From assembly GCF_047675955.1 (NCBI RefSeq), contig NC_132919.1, forward strand, positions 69,234,816 through 69,298,815: a stretch of DNA of 64,000 bases, written 5' to 3'. The stretch's first letter is position 1. Every line of letters begins with the position of its first letter. This document shows positions 1 to 13,600 of the stretch, piece after piece. Source of the DNA: Chlorocebus sabaeus. Taxonomy: Eukaryota; Chordata; Mammalia; Primates; Cercopithecidae. The notes under the pieces are model-generated. The model was given only the letters and a program-made list of their open reading frames with translations, did not search any database and was not told the DNA's origin. The translations under genes were made by a program, and so were the position numbers.

Positions 1-137
1 GAAATGGCCAGTGAAATGCAGGATGCACAGGAGTCATGTGTGTGGCCCCAGGGTGTGGCAGGGTCAGCAGAGTGATTACAAGGATGGGAAGAGAGAAGCC
101 CAGATAAACACAAAGGCAACGCCAACTTTCATCTTAC

Positions 138-155
138 CACTTCGTCCTCGGTAGG
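138..155 (-). CDS. ATP6V0A1: ATP6V0A1 alternative 18-nt microexon (PTEDEV)
   Basis: Minus strand reads ttttcaag, then CCT ACC GAG GAC GAA GTG, then gtaagatg: a complete six-codon exon with AG acceptor and a good GT donor. Phase is 0 on both sides, so it can be skipped without shifting frame. It follows exon 18 (ends SEDADE) and would precede the exon starting FDFGD, which is outside the window. Mammalian a1 isoforms with this six-residue acidic insert (837 residues) are established knowledge. It extends the acidic cytosolic loop before the last membrane helices. At 18 nt it relies on microexon-type splicing, often neuron-biased. Confidence 0.9.
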
Positions 156-3100
156 CTTGAAAACACAAATTTACACTTAGTGGGGAGCCACGCCACACAC
201 AAGGTCACAGGCTAGGAGCACAAGGCTACTGAATGCTTCCTGGGGAGGACTGTTCATGTTAAATGGGCTAGCACATTGGAGGCAGGCCTCCTCAGCATAC
301 ACACAAAGCGAAATCAGCAGGAATTTAGAGCATTAAGATAGGTACTTTTTAAAGGCATCCCCAGGCCTTGTGATTTCTTTTTAAAAAAAGCATATATAGT
401 GAAAGTGGTCAGACAGACTGAAAAGTCCAACTTGGGTCCTCAACTCCTATTTTATTTGATTTAAAAAGAACGTAATGAGCAGATGAGATCTAACAGTTTG
501 GTTCAGAGGCTTCGTGCTACAAGGGGTCAGGCAAGGAGAGTGGGCTTGGAGGTGCTATCTTAAGGAAAAGTCTAGTTTGGCCTAATTCTCTCTCTCCCTG
601 TAAAAAGTAGGCAAATGACACCAAAAAGGCTCAAACAAAATATCTGCAGCAAGAACACATCAGTGGTATAGGACTTCAAAAGTACCAGTGATTACAGCTG
701 GTGAGTAATGCAAATGGAATGATCCTTGGAAGGGTCAACGGATGAAGAAGCTGTGCTTAGTGACCTGTGTTTCAGGTCGTAAGAGTTGGGATGCTGAGGC
801 CTTCTCTGCCTCAGGCGAGAGAGCAGTCAGTAATGGAGACCTGTGTGCAGAGCACTGCAAGCAAAATCTGGAATTCAAGACAGAAACAAAACTGCTGCAG
901 GCTCTGGGGGCAACAGCTGGAGCTTAGGGCAGGGTCCACTGGAAAAAGCCGTGGTGCCCTAAGAGGTCCAGAAGGCAGGCTGGGTATTAATTAGTATTTT
1001 TATTTTTCAAGGAGAAGACTGGAGTGAGGCCTCTTAGGGTACACAAGACTAGGGCTGACCCGAGGTGGAAGGAGAGGAAGCCCACACCACGGGATCTTAC
1101 CTCGTCTGCGTCCTCTGAGTGGGTGGAGAGCTGGTCATGCTGAATAATCTCAGCATCCTCCTCTGTCGGTCCGTTGCCCACCCTGATCCCACCAAAGTTG
1201 AGAGTTCCCTACACAGATGAACAGAAAGAGTAGAATTTGCCTGGGCTTTAACATGACATTCTGTGAGGTGGGAAGGGCGATGGTTAGTAACACAAACCTC
1301 AGAAAAGCATATAGTCTAACAACAAAAACAAAACCCACTGACTGAACAGCTAAGTAAAATCAAACAACTGTTCTACCCCAACCACCACCTTCCCCAGCCC
1401 CAGACCAACCTACAGTTATCACCTTACCCTGCTTCAGAGGAAATATGCAGTTCTGTCTACTGTGCCAAGAGGCACCAGCCTCACCTGGGTCAACGCTAAT
1501 TGAGAATCCTGCTTGAATGAAAACCTTAATAGGAACAGATTCTCATTACAAGTACAGCTCTATCTGTAAGGCCTGCAAGGGCCTAAGCTTTTCTGGCACT
1601 AACAATTAGACTTTCTAAGAGGAAGGGGGGCCAAATGACATGGTGATTGTACCCTAGTCTGATAAGCTTTTAACAGGAGCCCAAGAATTCCAGCAACCTC
1701 TTCCAGAAATGTACCATGTCTCTGCCCAGGAACAAAGAACTTCCAAGGTCAGAGAAGGAAAAAAAAGCTTAATGTATATTCACTTGTGGCTAGAGAGTGC
1801 TGAGCTTAAAAAGATGAGGAGGGGGCTCCTTTTCTTCAGCGGAGGGCTCTGGAATGTTAAAATAATTCTTCCACAGGCACGTGGGCAGATGCTGACGGGG
1901 CATTTGCTTCTTCTGAATTCACAGGCACAGTCTTTGGTAGGGTCTCCAAAAGTACAATTTTAAAGTCAACTTGATTTGAAAAAACTTGAGTTTTTCCAAA
2001 CCCAAAGCAAAAAAGACTCTTTGGGAACAAAAACCAGGCAGAAATGAGTTAGGTCTCACAGATCCCAATTAGTGCTAACCTGCCACAGCATGAAAAGGAA
2101 TTTAAACAACAGCCCCAGATTCACTTCGTATGGTTTCTGTCCAGAGGGCCAAACAAGGCAAGAGCTCAAGGGCAGCTCTCCTGCAACCTGGCCTTCAGGC
2201 AGCAGCACGAGCAGTGTGCAGGTGGCCTGTGCAGCTGCCCTGTGCTCCACATCCTCAGCTCTACCTCCTAGTGTGCATTTTTTGCCACAGCTCTTGTCAC
2301 AGTTTAATGCCCAGCTCAGACCTAAGGGTTTGCACAAATCCTCCCTCCTACTCTAGCAGTGGTCCTTAACATGCTGGTCAGAGAACTAGCTGCGTTAGAA
2401 TCACCCCAAAAGCTGCATTTTAAATAGAAATTCTCAAATACTACTCCCAAAAATTGTAAATTTAGTAGTTCTGGGGTGGGGCCGAATAAATCTGTATTTA
2501 AAAAATATGTTCCCAAGTACAAATTGTATAATCATTGTGAAGGGTTTATCAAAATTTTAAATGCATGAACCCTTTGAGATTCAGCAATCCCTTGCCGGGC
2601 GCGGTGGCTCAAGCCTGTAATCCCAGCACTTTGGGAGGCCGAGACGGGCGGATCATGAGGTCAGGAGATCAAGACCATCCTGGCTAATACGGTGAAACCA
2701 CGTCTCTACTAAAAAATACAAAAAACTAGCCGGGCGAGGTGGTGGTCGCCTGTAGTCCCAGCTACTCGGGAGGCTGAGGCAGGAGAATGGCGTAAACCTG
2801 GGAGGCGGAGCTTGCAGTGAGCTGAGATCCGGCCACTGCACTCCAGCCTGGGTGACAGAGCGAGACTCCGTCTCAAAAAAAAAAAAAAAAAAGAGATTCA
2901 GCAATCCCACTGCTGGAACATCTAGGCTTGCAAAACTTTGGCAAGGTATATGGACAAGGGGCTGGGCGTGGTGGCTCATGCCTGTAATCGTAGCATTCTG
3001 AGAGGCTAAGTCAGGCAGATAACCTGAGGTCAAAAGTTCATGACCAGCCTGGCCAACACGACGAAACATCATCTCTACTAAAAATACAAAAATTAGTTGG

Positions 3101-6100
3101 GCGTGCAGGTAGGCGTCTGTAATCCCAGCTACTCTGCAGGCTGAGGCAGGAGAGTCGCGGAAATCCAGGAGGTGGTGGTTGCAGTGAGCTGAGATGCGCC
3201 ACTGCACTCCATCTTGGGCAACAGAGCGAGACTGTGTCTCAAAAAAAAAAAAATAGACACATGGACAAGGATGTTCCCTGCATTGCTGTTTGTGATAGCA
3301 AAGAATTGGGAGCAACCAACACATCCATCAAAGAGAGGAATTTGGCATATCCAGTGGAATATCCTATGGAAAGCTAGGAAACCATAAAAAAGAGTGATAG
3401 TCAGCCAGGCACGGTGGCTCACACCTGTAATCCCAGCACTTTGGGAGGCCACAGTGGGCAGATCACAACGTCAGGGAATCGAGATCAGCCTGGCCAACAT
3501 GGTGAAACCCCGTCTCTACTAAAAATTCAAGAATTAGGCCAGGTGCGGAGGCTCACGCCTGTAATCCCAGCACTTTGGGAGGCTGAGGCAGGTGGATCAC
3601 GAGGTCAGGAGTTCAAGACCAGCCTGGCCAACATGGTGAAACTCATCTCTACTAAAAATACAAAAATTAGCCAGGCAAGGTGGCAGGTGCCTGTAATCCC
3701 AGCTACTTGGGAAGTTGAGGCAGGAGAATTGCTTGAACCGGAGAGGCAGAGGTTGTAGTGAGCCGAGATCGTGCCACTGCACTCTTAGCGTGGGCGACAG
3801 GGCAGGACTCTACCTCAAAAAAAAAAAAAAGCAAAACAAAAATTAGCCAGGCATGTGGTGCATGCCTGTAATCCTAGCTACTCAGGAGGCTGAGGCAGGA
3901 GAACTGCTTGAACCCAGGAGGTGGAGGTTGCAGTGAGGTGAGATTGCGCCACTGCACTCCAGCCTGAGTGACAGAGCGAGACTTCATCTCAGAAAAAAAA
4001 AAAAAAAGTGATTATCACTATGAAACAATCTTCAAGATACACTAACTTTTAAAAAACATAATAAATCGAGAGGCAGAAGAGTGCCACAGTTTAAAACACA
4101 ATTCCTCATGTGTCTTTCTCTACATGCATAGAGCACACACGTACCTATCAATAGAAGACAGGCAGATATCTGTCAGAGGCAAGGCCCCTACCTGTTAACA
4201 ATGCCCCTTGAAGAGGAGGACTACAGTGGGGGCAGGTGCTTTTCTTCTTAGCACTATAGGCATTCTCTAGCCAAGTGCACATATTCCTTTATTTTTTTAT
4301 GTCAGTAGGGGATTGTCAGGACCATGAAATTATGGGCCACTTTTATTTCTTCTTCCACTTATTTGTTTTAATACCCTAAGAAACAAATTCAGAGTCTACC
4401 AGATGACTCTGAAGTGCAGTCAGACTTGTAGGCCACCAGAGCCTGGATACCTCCAGATCATGCACATATTCCACCTGGCAACCCTCAGAAGGTGGACTGA
4501 AAATGCAACAAAGGGCACAGGAGGGGACTCCTGCATATCCCCGGCTAGGTTATAGGATACAGGAGGAAGGCTTCAAGGTTCAAGGCTCCCAAAGTAGAAA
4601 GCCATTTCTGAAGCTTTCTCCAACTAGCAAATAAACTAAGGGGGCAGATAGGTTAAATTTCCCAGCCAGACACTAACAAGGATCTCTTCAGAACACAGGA
4701 ATGAGAGTTACAGGAAGGGGGATGAAAGACACATGTCAGCAGAAAAAAGGAAAGAAAAATTAAACTGTGATGTATCACTCACAGACAACCAAGGGGACAA
4801 AGCACAGAACAAAATCAGATCACTGTTCATATCCTCAGCCCTCTGGGGTCAAAAATCCAGAGGCTTTCTTGTAGAATGATCATCCTGATGCCTTCAGGCT
4901 GCTCTCCAGGAACAGATGTTTGGCTAAAGAACCAGTGGGGTAAGAAGACCCTGTGAACGTGCTGGTTTCCAGACAGCGGACTTTTAACTTAGAATTTATC
5001 ACAGAAGAGGTTGCCAGACTTAAATGCATTAAGATCTTGTCAGAAGCATATCTTATATATGCTAAGACCAGCAGAAAGAAGAGTATGTGTTAAGGACATT
5101 GACAATAGGTAGTATGTGTTCTAAAGGTTTTTAAAATTTCTCACAGGGAAGTCCCTACTTGAAAATATATTTTAAGCAGCAAGATTAAAATTTTTTCTGA
5201 CCCAAAATGTCAGCCCTTTTAGACTAGTTCCAGAAGGATGACATAAGAAGTTTTCCAAGTTTAAAATAATCAGAAATACTTAATGAAGGAAATGGTTATC
5301 CATCTAAATCTTTCATTTTATTTAAAGAAGTATATACTTCTAGCACATAGAAGTAATGGGTAATCACTACTGGTGAGACTTTTACAATCTTATAGATGCA
5401 TTCATAACTTAGAATATATTGGGCTAATATATTTGTGCATTGTAAGACTTAGGTTAAAAGATGTTTTTGAGGACAAATATTCAAAGTGCTGTTACTACTG
5501 AATCTTGAATTAGTATCAGAAGAGGGAAGGATCAAGACAGATCACTTTGGTTTTGACACCAGATGACAGTAAACACAACACATCGGAGAGTGGAGGTCTC
5601 ACTGGAACAGTTGAGGACATGTGAGGTCTTCTGAGTCTCTCACAAAACACTAAACATGTATAAACTTTCACTTTTAAAAAAGAAGTTAAGTTACTACTAA
5701 AAAAGATCAAATGTCCAAGCATCACTCTAAAGTAGAACTCTAAAGTGCAGGGAAATCAATTCAAGAATCAGAGATATTCTTGCTTCCATGCTGAAAAATC
5801 ATCCAATACATGGTCACAAAATACAGACATGAAAGTGGGTGAGTCCAAGAGCTGCCATCTTGGATTAAGATGATGGGACTCAGTGAGGGTACAACAGCCA
5901 CTTTGTTACTATGGACATGCCTGTACTTACATATTTGAATAGAAACTTAGTAGACCAATACTAAAGATGATGCCAGAATCTATCCCTAAGAGGTGGAACT
6001 TCTGTTATCATCTCAGTGAGTAACAAGGACATATTTCCCAAGAGCACACATGTCCCATGCTCTCAATTAAAAAGAATTCTGCTGCACTGTTTGCCACCTC

Positions 6101-6490
6101 TTTAAATGAAATGTGATGGTTTGTTGGTTTTCATTCACTCACTGTTGCAGCCGCTGCTGCCTCTAGTCCCTGTTGGCTCGGGTTTGGGCTGACTGGGGCC
6201 TCCACAGGTTGCCCTTCCTGATAGTGAATGGAAGAAAAGAGGAAGGGGAGAGAAAACAAAAGAGGGAGGGAGTGAAGGGGGAGACGAATGGAGGGTACAT
6301 GGAAGGATGAAGATGGTCAGAAAAGGGAGAAGGAGGGTCTTGTAACTCAGCTGCTCTCCAACAGGAGTCATCATCTAACAGCCGCTTAAGAGTCATGCAA
6401 CAAGATCGTTTGGGTTTTCTCAGGCAGTGTAAAGAAAGTGCTATTGGATACCCAGAAATTACGCATGATACTGAACATCTAGCAAATGTA

Positions 6491-6526
<36 letters not shown>

Positions 6527-7578
6527 ATTCATATACACACAGACATTAAGTAAACATATATACGTATGCTGCTTTTTTAAAAAGAAAAAAAATCAACGTG
6601 CTTTAAACCAAACCTTTTTCCCGGATGTTTTGGTCAGTGAAAGTATCACAGTCTCATTTGAAAGGAAAATGTCTCAATGTCAGTCCTGTGGTTGCTCAGG
6701 CAAACCACATGAGTGAGTTCACCCGTCTGCAGCTCTTGCAGCCTTGCTTGGCTTTGGCTGATGCTACATCTAGACAGGCACAGGCCTACATTTTCCTGAG
6801 TGCAGCGTGAGCAAAGCATGACCAGAAAAGGTAAAAATGTGTGACTTTTCTCTACCCCAGCTACTCAAAGCTGAATCCAGATGTCTTGAGCAGCAGAAAT
6901 GTTTCTCTGACCTGGCAGGCCCAGTGCTCGTGCTGGGACATAACATAAATGCGTTTTGTTTGGTTGGTTTTTTTTGTTTTTGAGACAGAGTCTCACTCTG
7001 TCCCCATGCTGGAGTACAGTGGCACAATCTCGGCTGACTGCAACCTCCACCTCCCAGGTTCAAGTGATCCTTCCACCTCAGCCTCCCAAGTAGCTGGGAC
7101 TACAGGCTCGCACCAGCACGCCTGGCTAATTTTTGTATTTTTAGTAAAGACAGTGTTTCACCATGTTGGCCAGGCTGGTCTCGAGCTCCTGACCGCAAGT
7201 GATCCACCCACCTCGGCCTCCCAAAGTGCTAAAAGTGCTGGGATCACAGCCGTGAGGCACCGCACCTGGCCACAAATGCGTTGTAAGAGTATACAGATTT
7301 GTGGCTGGGCACAGTGGCTCACACCTGTAATCCCAGCACTTTGGGAGGCTGAGGTGGGTGGATCACGAGGTCAGGAGTTCGAAACCAGCGTGGCTAACAT
7401 GGTGAAACCCTGTCTCTGCTAAAAATACAAAAATTAGCCAGGTGTGGTGGCGTACACCTATAATCCCAGCTACACAGGAGGCTGAGGCAAGAGAATTGCT
7501 TGAACCTGGGAGGTGGAGGTTGCAGTCAGCCCAGATTGTACCAATGCACCCCAGCCTGGGCGACAGAGCGAGACTCCG

Positions 7579-7613
<35 letters not shown>

Positions 7614-10600
7614 TATACAGATATACAGATTTGTGCATAATTATCTTGAACAAAAGAAAAGTCTAGTAACTTTTAGCAATAAAAATACACCTACCAAATG
7701 CTTTCGCCTCAGATACTGACGGCGAAGGACCAGTGGTTTAAACAGCAGCATCCAAGGTACACACAGTAGTGCAACCACTACCAGGAAACACTGAATTCCT
7801 TTCTGCAGAGTAAGAAGAAGGACAAGGTACATCATATAAAAGTCTACTGATCACATATGCAGTTTCCATGTCTGGCACAAATTTCCCCCAACAGTACTTT
7901 CTTACTAATCTATGAATAACACTATCCAGTTTCACAAAATAATTAGCACATTTTGTGGCAAAGCCCTAGAATTGTCCCATAGAAGGGCAGTTATAAATTT
8001 CTTAGGGTCAGAGAAACATCTGGCTTCCTGATCAAGGATAATCATCTCAGACAGCCCGCCTCTGGGTTGACGTACCTGTCCAGAATACAACATTGAATAA
8101 CCAGACTCTGGGTAGGAAAAGAGGAACATGTTTATGAAATGGATCAGAAGGCTTGGTGCATTCTCAGATGTATGAGCATCATAGGCCGTCCACTTGTAAA
8201 AAATAAGGATAACCAAATAGCCAAACAAAGAGGTCATGAAGATTATTTCAGGAATAAATCCAAAGTAGATATTCAGGGGCTTCTTGAAATAGCTAAAAAA
8301 GAGAGAGAAAAAAATGTTAAGGGTAAATGGGCCTAGGGCCACTCCTACACTGAATGGTGTATTCACTAGATTTTTCTATTGAATACCCCCTGAACTCCGT
8401 CTTTACCACTTTAAGCAGCAGCAACCAGAAGCTGGAGGCAACAGAGACAATGCAGGATTAACTATCACGGTCAAACTTCTGAACCTTGGTTTTGTTTTGC
8501 TGTTGCTTTTTCTTCTTTTTTGAGACAGGGTCTCACTCTGCCACCCAGCCCAGAGTACAGTGGTGTAATCTTGGCTCACTGCAGTCTCAACCTCCCTAGG
8601 CTTGGGTGATCCTCTTATCTCAGCCTCCCGAGTAGTTGGGACTACAGGCATGTGCCACCACACCCAGCTAATTTTTACATTTTTTATAGAGATGGGGTTT
8701 TGCCATGTTGCCCAGACTGGTCTCAAACTCCTGACCTCTGGTGATCTGCCCACCTTGGCCTCCCAAAGTGCAGGATGACAGATGTGAGCCATTGTGCCAG
8801 GCCTCAAACTTCTGAACCTTGAACGGCTCCAATACCATCCCCACGATTCTCTCCATGAGAAGGAGAACAGAAAAATCTAGTATATTTTGAGACCACAGTT
8901 CATAACTTTTTTTTTTTTTTGTAGAGATAGGGTCTCTTGTCGTGTTACCCAGGCTTGTCTTGAACTCCTGGGCTCAAGTGATCCACCTGCCTTGGCCTCC
9001 CAAAGTGCTGGCATTAGAGGTGTGAGCCGCCACGCCCAGTTCACAGTTAATAATTTTATGAGTTGCACATCAAGGAAAAAAAGAGAGCTCACTTACTTTG
9101 ATGAAAATTGCTCAAGTTTTTTTCAAGGATCTTTACTGGAACAGCAAATTGTTAAAAGACTAATATTAAGCCTCATTTAAGACCATGAAAAAAAAATGTC
9201 TTTTTTTTTTTGAGATGGAGTCTCGCTTTGTCACCCAGACTGGAGTGCAGTGGTGTTATCTTGGTTCACTGCAACCTCTGCCTCCTGGGTTCAAGCAATT
9301 CTCCTGCCTCAGCCACCAGAGTAGCTGGGATTACAGGTGCCTGCCACCACACCCGGCTGATTTTTTTGTGTTTTTAGTAGAGATGGAGTTTCACCATGTT
9401 GGCCAGGCTGGTCTTGAACTCCTGACCTCAAGTGATCTGCCCGCCTCATCTTCCCAAAGTGCTGGTATTACAAGTGTAAGCCGGCCGGGCACGGTGGCTC
9501 AAGCCTGTAATCCCAGCACTTTGGGAGGCCGAGACGGGCGGATCGCGAGGTCAGGAGATCGAGACCATCCTGGCTAACACGGTGAAACCCCGTCTCTATT
9601 AAAAAATACGAAAAACTAGCCGGGCGAGGTGGCGGGCGCCTGTAGTCCCAGCTACTCGGGAGGCTGAGGCAGGAGAATGGCGTGAACCTGGGAGGCGGAG
9701 CTTGCAGTGAGCTGAGATCTGGCCACTGCACTCCAGCCTGGGCGACAGAGCGAGACTCCGTCTCAAAAAAAAAAAAACAAAAAACGAGTGTAAGCCACTG
9801 CACCTGGCCAGGCCATGAAGACTTTTTTTTTGAGGCAGAATCTTGCTCTATCGCCCAGGCTGGAGTGCAGTGGTGCCATCTTGGTTCACTGCAACCTCTG
9901 CCTCCCAGGTTCAAGCGATTCTCCTGCCTCAGCCTCCTGAGTAGCTGGGATTACAGGCGCATGCCACCACACCCAGCTGATTTTTGTATTTTTAGTAGAG
10001 ACGGGGTTTCACCATGTTGGTCAGACTGGTTTCGAACTCCTGACCTCAGGTGATCCACCCGTCTTGGCCTCCCAAAGTACTGGGATTACAGGCATGATCC
10101 ATCGTGCCTGGCCACACCATTAAATTTTTAGAAAAGCACTTCTATAATGTAGAATGAGGTTCTGAGTTATTAATCCCTCCCCAAAGATGTCATGGTTCCT
10201 TTAGGCAAAAGCATTCTCTAAACTATGCACATTCTCATGACAGAAATGGAACAACTCACATATGGTTGAACAGGCTCAGGCTGACTCCAAACAGCATATG
10301 GATGATACCAAGGATAACAGACATCTTCATCTTAAAGGAGTTCAAGAAGGTCAGTTTATTGGTAGCAATGTTCCAAATCTGTCATAACCCAAGAAAACAA
10401 ATAGGTATTATAAAGAATTCTCAAAGGGAAAAATATTCCTCTGTTTAAAAAACAATTTTTATTTATTTATTTATTTATTTATTTTGAGACAGAGTCTCGC
10501 TCTGTTGCCCAGGCTGGAGTGCAGTGGCGCAATCTCGGCTCACTACAAGCTCCGCCTCCCAGGTTGAAGTGATTCTGCTGCCTCAACCTCCCGAGTAGCT

Positions 10601-13600
10601 GGGACTAAAGGCGCCCGCCACCACACCCAGCTATTTTTTTGTATTTTTAGTAGAGATGGGGTTTCACCGTGTTAGCCAGGATGGTCTTGATCTCCTGACC
10701 TTGTGATCTGCCCGCCTAGGCCTCCCAAAGCGCTGGGATTACAGGCATGAGCCACTGCGCCCAGTCAACAATTTTTATTTATTAGTCAATATTATTTATT
10801 TTGGAAAATTCTAAACAGATACTTAAGCAGACAGGACGGTAAAACAAACCCCCATGCACCTATCACTCTGCTTCAACAAATTTTTTTTAACCTTGCTTTT
10901 GAGGAGAATGCTTCAAAAATCAATATCACCTTATGGACTCATGAAACAAGATTACTGCCACTCACTCATCTCCATATTACTATAAAGTCAAGTCCAGATA
11001 TCATGTCATTTTACCCATAAATATTTCAGTGTGGATGTCTAAAAGGAAAAGACTTATCTATTTATTTATTTATTGAGATGGAATTTTGCTCTTTTTGCCC
11101 AGGATGGAGTGCAGTGTTCACGATCTCGGCTCACTGCAAACTTCCACCTCCCAATTTCAAGCAATTCTCCTGCCTCAGCCTCCCAGGTAGCTGGGATTAC
11201 AGGCACAGGCCACCACGCCCAGTTAATTTTGTATTTTTAGTACAGATGGGGTTTCACCATGTTGGCCAGGCTGGTCTCAAACTCCTGATCTCAGGTCTGG
11301 CCTGAGGCCTGCCTCGGCTTCCCAAATTGCTTGGATTACAGGCTTGAGTCATTGCGCCTGTCCAGTAAGGCTTTTTTTTTTTTTTTTTTTTTTTTTTTTG
11401 AGATGAACTCTTGCTCTGTCGCCCAGGCTGGAGGGCAGTGGCAAAATCTCGGCCCACTGAGAGGTGGGGTTTTCACCATGTTAGCCAGGAAGGTCTCGAT
11501 CTCCTGACCTCATGATCCGCCGGCCTTGGTCTCCCAAATTGCTGGGATTACAGGCGTGAGCCACTGCACCCGGCTGGGACTTATTTTTAAAACATGACCA
11601 CAATATTGTCATCACACCTAAATGCACTAACGATGATTTCTTTTTTTTTTTTTTTCTTTGAGATGGAGTCTTGCTCTGTCACCCAGGCTGGAGTGTAGTG
11701 GCGTGATCTTGGCTCACTGCAACCTCTGCCTCCTGGGTTGAAGCAATTCTCTGCCTCAGCTTGCTGAGTAGCTGGGATTACAGGTGCTCGCCAACACGCC
11801 CGGCTAATTTTTTTTGTATTTTTAGTAGAGACGGGGGTCTCACCATCTTGGCCAGGCAGGTCTTGAACTCCTGACCTTGTGATCCACCTGCCTCAGCCTC
11901 CCAAAGTGCTGGGATTACAAGCATGAGCCACCGTGCCCAGTCAACAATGATTCTTTAATATCATAAAATATATAGTCAATATTCAAATTTCTCTGATTGT
12001 GTCCAAACCTTTTTTGTTTTTTTAAAATTCATTTATTCAAAGCAAGGTCCAGATAATTTTTTTTTTTTTTTGAGACAGGGTCGCACTCTGTTACCCAGGC
12101 CAGAGTGCAGTGGTGCGATCTCAGCTCCCTGCAACCTCTGCCTCCCAGGTTCAAGTTATTCTCCTGCCTCAGCCTCCCGAGTGGCTAGGCCTACAGGCAT
12201 GCACCATCGCACCCAGTCAATTTTTATACTTTACAGAGACGGGGTTTCGCTATGTTGCCTGGGTTGATCTGGAATTCCTGAAGTCATCTGCCCGCCTCAG
12301 CCTCCCAAAGTGCTGGGATTACAGGCATAAGCCACCGCGCCCGGCCTATACATTATGATTGTAGATATATCTCTTGAGTCTCTAAATTATAGGTTCTCCT
12401 TCCACCTTTCCTTTTTTATTCCTTACAAAATATTTTTTGAAGAAATTGCATCGTTTATCTCATATATTTTCCCACAGTCTATGTTTTGCTGATTGTACCC
12501 CTGTGGTGTTGTCATTCCACCTATTTTTTTTGACAGGGAGTCTTGCTATATCCCCCAGGCTGGAGTGCAGTGGCACGATCTGGGCTCACTGCAACCTCCT
12601 CCTCCCAGGTGCTAGCAATTCTCCTGCCTCAGCCTCCTGTAGCTGGGACTACAGGTGCATGCCACCACGCCCAGCTAATTTATGTATTTTTAGTAGAGAT
12701 GGGGTTTCACCATGTTGACCAGGCTGGTCTTGAACTCCTGACCTCAAGTGATCCACCCGACTCTGTGTCCCAAAGTGCTGGGATTACAGGCATGAGCCAC
12801 CTTGCCCAGCCTGTATTATTTTTCCCTTTTCCTCAGCAGCCAGATGCCCTGTGTTATATTCTTGCCACCACTCCATTTTTACAGCACACAATAAAAAAGA
12901 TTTGATCATACTTAATTTGCCTAAGCATTTGAAAAAAAAATTAATTCTGGGATAAGTTTGTGTAAGTTTGTAAAAATAAGAATGCAAGTGTAAAATCCAC
13001 AGGAAAAATATATTTCTGCTTTGTTAAAATATCTGCTAAAAATAAAAAACCAAACTAAGTAAGCAGAAATAAATTAAGAAATGGGAAGCAGTCTTGAAAA
13101 TCCATCTTCCCAGAGTTTATATTATTAGCCAACTCGGAAATAAGCAGTGCCAGGGAAAAGCATGTGGCTCCTCAAGGCGCTTGGGTCTCTTATGGCTTAG
13201 AAGTCCTCCAAATGCACACATCAAGGTTTCCCAAAAATATGTCAACGAAAACCCACATAACTATTTTTGCTTGTTTGTTTGTTTTGAGACGGAGTCTTGC
13301 TCTGTCACACAGGCTGCAATACAGCTTGCTCACTGCAACCTCCGCCTCTCAGGTTCAGGAGATTCTCCTGCCTCAGTCTCCCAGGTAGCTGGGACTACAG
13401 GCACACGCCACCACGTCCGGCTAATGTTTGTATTTTTAGTAGAGACAGGGTTTCACCATGTTGGCCAGGCTGGTCTCGAACTCCTGACCTCAGGTGATCC
13501 AACCTCCTCGGCCTCCCAAAGTGCTGGGATTACAGGCATGAGCCACCATGCCCAGCGAAAGCCCACATAACTATTTATCTCCACTTTAATTCTCTTGCTT

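Noticed and set aside
742..994. Overlapping 61- and 75-codon plus-strand frames in intron 18
   Set aside because: No family resemblance, no splice or Kozak support, and the two frames overlap each other.
2653..3782. Long minus- and plus-strand open frames with 'ETESRSVAQAGVQW' or 'SCLSLPSSWDYR' type peptides here and throughout the window
   Set aside because: These are the well-known chance translations of Alu in its various frames; each lies inside an Alu.
6498..6716. Open frame starting in the (TG)n repeat (Cys-Val repeats)
   Set aside because: Translation of a microsatellite; no coding support.
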